This document shows positions 61,701 to 64,000 of a stretch of 64,000 bases of DNA, in pieces (position 1 is the stretch's first letter; each line of letters begins with the position of its first letter). Position numbers and translations under genes: made by a program. This stretch comes from Lingula anatina. Taxonomy: Eukaryota; Brachiopoda; Lingulata; Lingulida; Lingulidae. Where the stretch lies: NCBI RefSeq assembly GCF_001039355.2, contig NW_019775913.1, positions 721,644 to 785,643 of the forward strand, read 5' to 3'. Under the pieces are notes generated by a model. The model saw only the letters and a list, made by a program, of their open reading frames with translations. It did no database searches and had not been told where the DNA came from.

Positions 61701-63652
61701 ACCGCTACAAGCACCGCGGTGCTTATTACTGCAGAGACGGCGCCTGGATAAGCTACATGCCTATCAATTGTCAGCGTAGGTATTTTTGATGTTAAGATGA
61801 TACAGATTAAGAACATGGGATATCTGAAACAATCCTGGCGGTTTTGTGGATTTGATATGCTGGATTAGAAGGTTAATGATAATTAATATTCTTAAATTTG
61901 TCTTCTTAATTTCACAGAAATTTGTCAAAAACCCCCCACGTTAGCCAATGCCGTTGTTTCTGGAGCACCTCTCAGCGCAGCTAATATCTTCCAAGACGAC
62001 ACTGTGACTTATTCGTGTAAAACTGGATATGCCCAAAATGGCGGATCTGCTATCAGGACCTGTACAAATGGTGCTTGGAAGGGGAGTGACATCGTATGTC
62101 TACGTAAGTTGGACCTTGCATTATTATCAAATTGTACCGTTAATTCCTCTCTACATTGCATTAAATAACATATGGGCATAATAAAACTGTAGTATATATC
62201 TTGTTTTCAAAATACTTAATTGTGTATACAAATTAATGAAGAAATAAAATAGACGAAATATTGATGAAAAGTATTACATAAATACTCCAATACTTTTCCC
62301 TGTTCCAAAGGTCAGGGCTGACATCCACTATAATATTAATTTTAAAATATATTTCTCCCAAATTCAATTTCAACCTGACAATCCTTATTCGCTTCAAACA
62401 AAGCAGACTGTTGGGTCTTTTAGAAAAATGTCACTACCGGCAGATTCATCAAACATATTTCATTAAAATTAAATTTCATTTCATTGATTTCAACATCATG
62501 AAAATAGCAGCATAAAATGTTTCCTGAATATAAGGAATTTATGAGTCCAGAACGAACGTTTTTCTATTGTAGGTCCCTGTGGACCTCCACCCGTAGTGGC
62601 GAATGCTGAAACGTCAAGCACGTTGTCGTCTGCTCATGGTTCCGTGCTACGATATCAGTGTAAGAGTGGCTTTGTTGACAAAGCTGAACCCTCCAGGTAT
62701 TACCGCTACCGCGGTGCTTATTACTGCAGAGACGGCGCCTGGATAGGCTACATGCCTATCAATTGTCAGCGTAGGTATTTTTGATGTAAAGGTAACACAG
62801 ATTAAGAACATGGGATATCTGAAACAATCCTGGCGGTTTTGTGGATTTGATATGCTGGATTAGAAGGTTAATGATAATTAATATTCTTAAATTTGTCTTC
62901 TTAATTTCACAGAAATTTGTCAAAAACCTCCCACGGTAGCCAATGCCGTTGTTTCTGGAGCACCTCTCACCGCTGCTAATATCTTCCAAGACGACACAGT
63001 GACTTATTCGTGTAAAACTGGATATGCCCAAAATGGCGGATCTGCTATCAGGACCTGTACAAATGGTGCTTGGAAGGGGAGTGACATCGTATGTCTACGT
63101 AAGTTGGACCTTGCATTATTATCAAATTGTACCGTTAATTCCTCTCTACATTGCTTTAAATGACATAATTATAAGCATCATAAAACTGTAGTATATATCT
63201 CGATTTCAAAATACTTAATTGTGTATACAAATTAATGAAGGCTGAAGCATGTGAATACAACCACCCATATCAAAACTAAAAGTTTGCATTAACGAGTTTG
63301 CAGGAGTTTGCAAGAAAAATTTTTTTGCTGCTAATTTGCAGCCATATTTCTGCTAATTTGCAAGAAGTTATTGCAATTTGCAGCAATTGAGCAATTTTGC
63401 TAAGGAAAAGATATTGAAAGCCATCAGTTGGGTCAGATATATATAATCCATTCTTGTATTCCACAGAAATTTGTCAAAAACCCCCTACGGTAGCCAACGC
63501 CGTTGTTTCTGGAACACCTCTCACCGCTGCTAATATCTTCCAAGACGACACAGTGACTTATTCTTGTAAAACTGGATATGCCCCAAATGGCGGATCTGCT
63601 GTCAGGACCTGTACTAACGGTGCTTGGGAGGGAAAGGACATCGTATGTCAGC
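58724..63652 (+). CDS. Secreted modular protein: signal peptide, defensin-like Cys-rich exons, five sushi/CCP exons (partial 3')
   Basis: Nine exons were assembled: 58724-58784, 59338-59559, 60020-60151, 60845-60880, 61572-61775, 61918-62103, 62573-62770, 62913-63098 and 63467-63652. Each junction is phase 1 and GT-AG; about 470 residues are visible and no stop is reached, so the gene runs past the window. Exon 1 is a signal peptide (MGGLVRTALYACGVLLLVNF). Exon 2 has a Lys/Thr-rich linker and then six Cys spaced C-x6-C-x3-C-x12-C-x4-CC, very close to big defensins (C-x6-C-x3-C-x13-C-x4-CC). Exon 3 has seven Cys (C-x3-C-x3-C-x9-C-x12-C-x6-CC). Exon 4 encodes 12 linker residues. Exons 5-9 are four-Cys sushi (CCP) domains of two types, A-B-A-B-B. 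CCP domains bind proteins and glycans in complement and adhesion molecules. A role in host defence is inference. I know of no named protein with this exact order. Confidence 0.82.
59581..59671. mobile_element. Small AACGTT-rich foldback element
   Basis: The left arm (59581-59617) begins GCAAACACAGAACG and the right arm (59634-59671) ends TAACGTTATGTGTTTGC. The arms are near-perfect reverse complements around a 16-base loop and contain repeated AACGTT. It starts about 20 bases past the donor of the defensin-like exon. It looks like a minimal non-autonomous transposon. Confidence 0.7.
61244..62243 (+). repeat. 1-kb sushi-pair unit, copy 1
   Basis: The unit runs from TAAAATAGACGAAATATTGA to AATTAATGAAG and holds CCP-A (61572-61775) and CCP-B (61918-62103) with their introns. 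It is repeated at an offset of about 1001 bases. About 12 differences were counted across the 320-bp intron upstream of CCP-A, roughly 4 percent. Confidence 0.9.
62245..63240 (+). repeat. 1-kb sushi-pair unit, copy 2
   Basis: The tandem copy of the preceding unit, with CCP-A at 62573-62770 and CCP-B at 62913-63098. CCP-A here lacks six bases (Lys-His codons) found in copy 1. A third, unpaired CCP-B follows at 63467-63652 and is more diverged. Confidence 0.9.
63285..63405. repeat. Degenerate TTTGCA-rich tract
   Basis: Repeated TTTGCA and GCTAATTTGCA words over about 120 bp, directly upstream of the last visible sushi exon, in place of the CCP-A exon expected from the unit pattern. Confidence 0.6.
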
Positions 63653-64000
63653 GTAAGAACCTTTTATTAATACAGATTATCTTTACTTTAAACATTCACT
63701 CATTTTCTCTTTACTTTACTTTACTACCAGTGGTATACTATATATCGTTTTAAACTTTCTAACGTGTGTGCAATTTATCAATAAAGAATTACTAGAACAA
63801 TTTATCAATAAAGAATTACTAGAACAATTTATCAATAAAGAATTACTAGGAAATCACTCAAAGGACGCAGACCTCTGCAGAGCACCTTGAAGTGATAAAT
63901 TGTGGTAGTTGAGAGCACTTCCACTGTACAAAGTCATTGGTTCTGTCACGCAGTGGTGAAGAATCCTTTAAAACATCTTGGATGCATGTGATTTACCCGG
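63653..64000. other. Intron continuing past the window edge
   Basis: No exon is visible after the donor at 63653. Since the last exon ends in an open phase-1 junction, the gene continues to the right. The stretch holds a 27-bp tandem array. Confidence 0.6.
63772..63850. repeat. 27-bp tandem repeat, three copies
   Basis: Units start at 63772, 63799 and 63826 and begin AATTTATCAATAAAGAATTA. They are identical except for the last bases of the third unit. Confidence 0.97.

Overview
The window is animal nuclear DNA. It is AT-rich, with intron-split genes, GT-AG splice junctions, many microsatellites and short inverted-repeat transposons. The gene content and a big-defensin-like cysteine pattern suggest a marine lophotrochozoan, most likely a mollusc, but the species cannot be named from the sequence. 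The Ns at 29441, 41622-41733, 43420 and 52070 mark a draft assembly of a heterozygous genome.

Layout, left to right. (1) 7556-12999, minus: the 5' four exons of a hydantoinase/oxoprolinase-family gene; its C-terminal half is not visible in the first 7.5 kb. (2) 14139-19772, plus: a TMEM151-family membrane protein, head-to-head with gene 1, with a long cytoplasmic tail. (3) 22902-26540, minus: a complete three-exon TCTE1/DRC5 gene (axonemal dynein regulatory complex, 503 aa). (4) 26541-32315: gene-poor spacer with a decayed hAT-type transposase fragment. (5) 32316-55507, plus: a complete RPAP1 gene. Its 30 coding exons join without a frame break into 1351 aa. (6) 43597-44616, minus: a single-exon class A GPCR nested inside an RPAP1 intron. 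(7) 58724 to the window end, plus: a modular secreted protein with a signal peptide, a big-defensin-like exon, a second Cys-rich exon and tandemly duplicated sushi/CCP exons. It continues past the right edge.

Two stretches of RPAP1 appear twice because of assembly. A 1.7-kb block (exons 20-22) is repeated almost identically after an N gap. A 2.3-kb block (exons 26-28) is repeated with haplotype-level divergence after a single N. A correct model uses one copy of each.

The most interesting locus is the right-hand gene. Every visible exon junction is phase 1, so modules can be added or lost freely. A roughly 1-kb segment carrying two sushi exons was duplicated recently, and one sushi type differs between copies mainly by amino-acid-changing substitutions. 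This fits a rapidly evolving secreted recognition or antimicrobial protein; that role is inference. The genes are otherwise functionally unrelated neighbours (transcription factor assembly, cilia, membrane protein, GPCR, metabolic enzyme).
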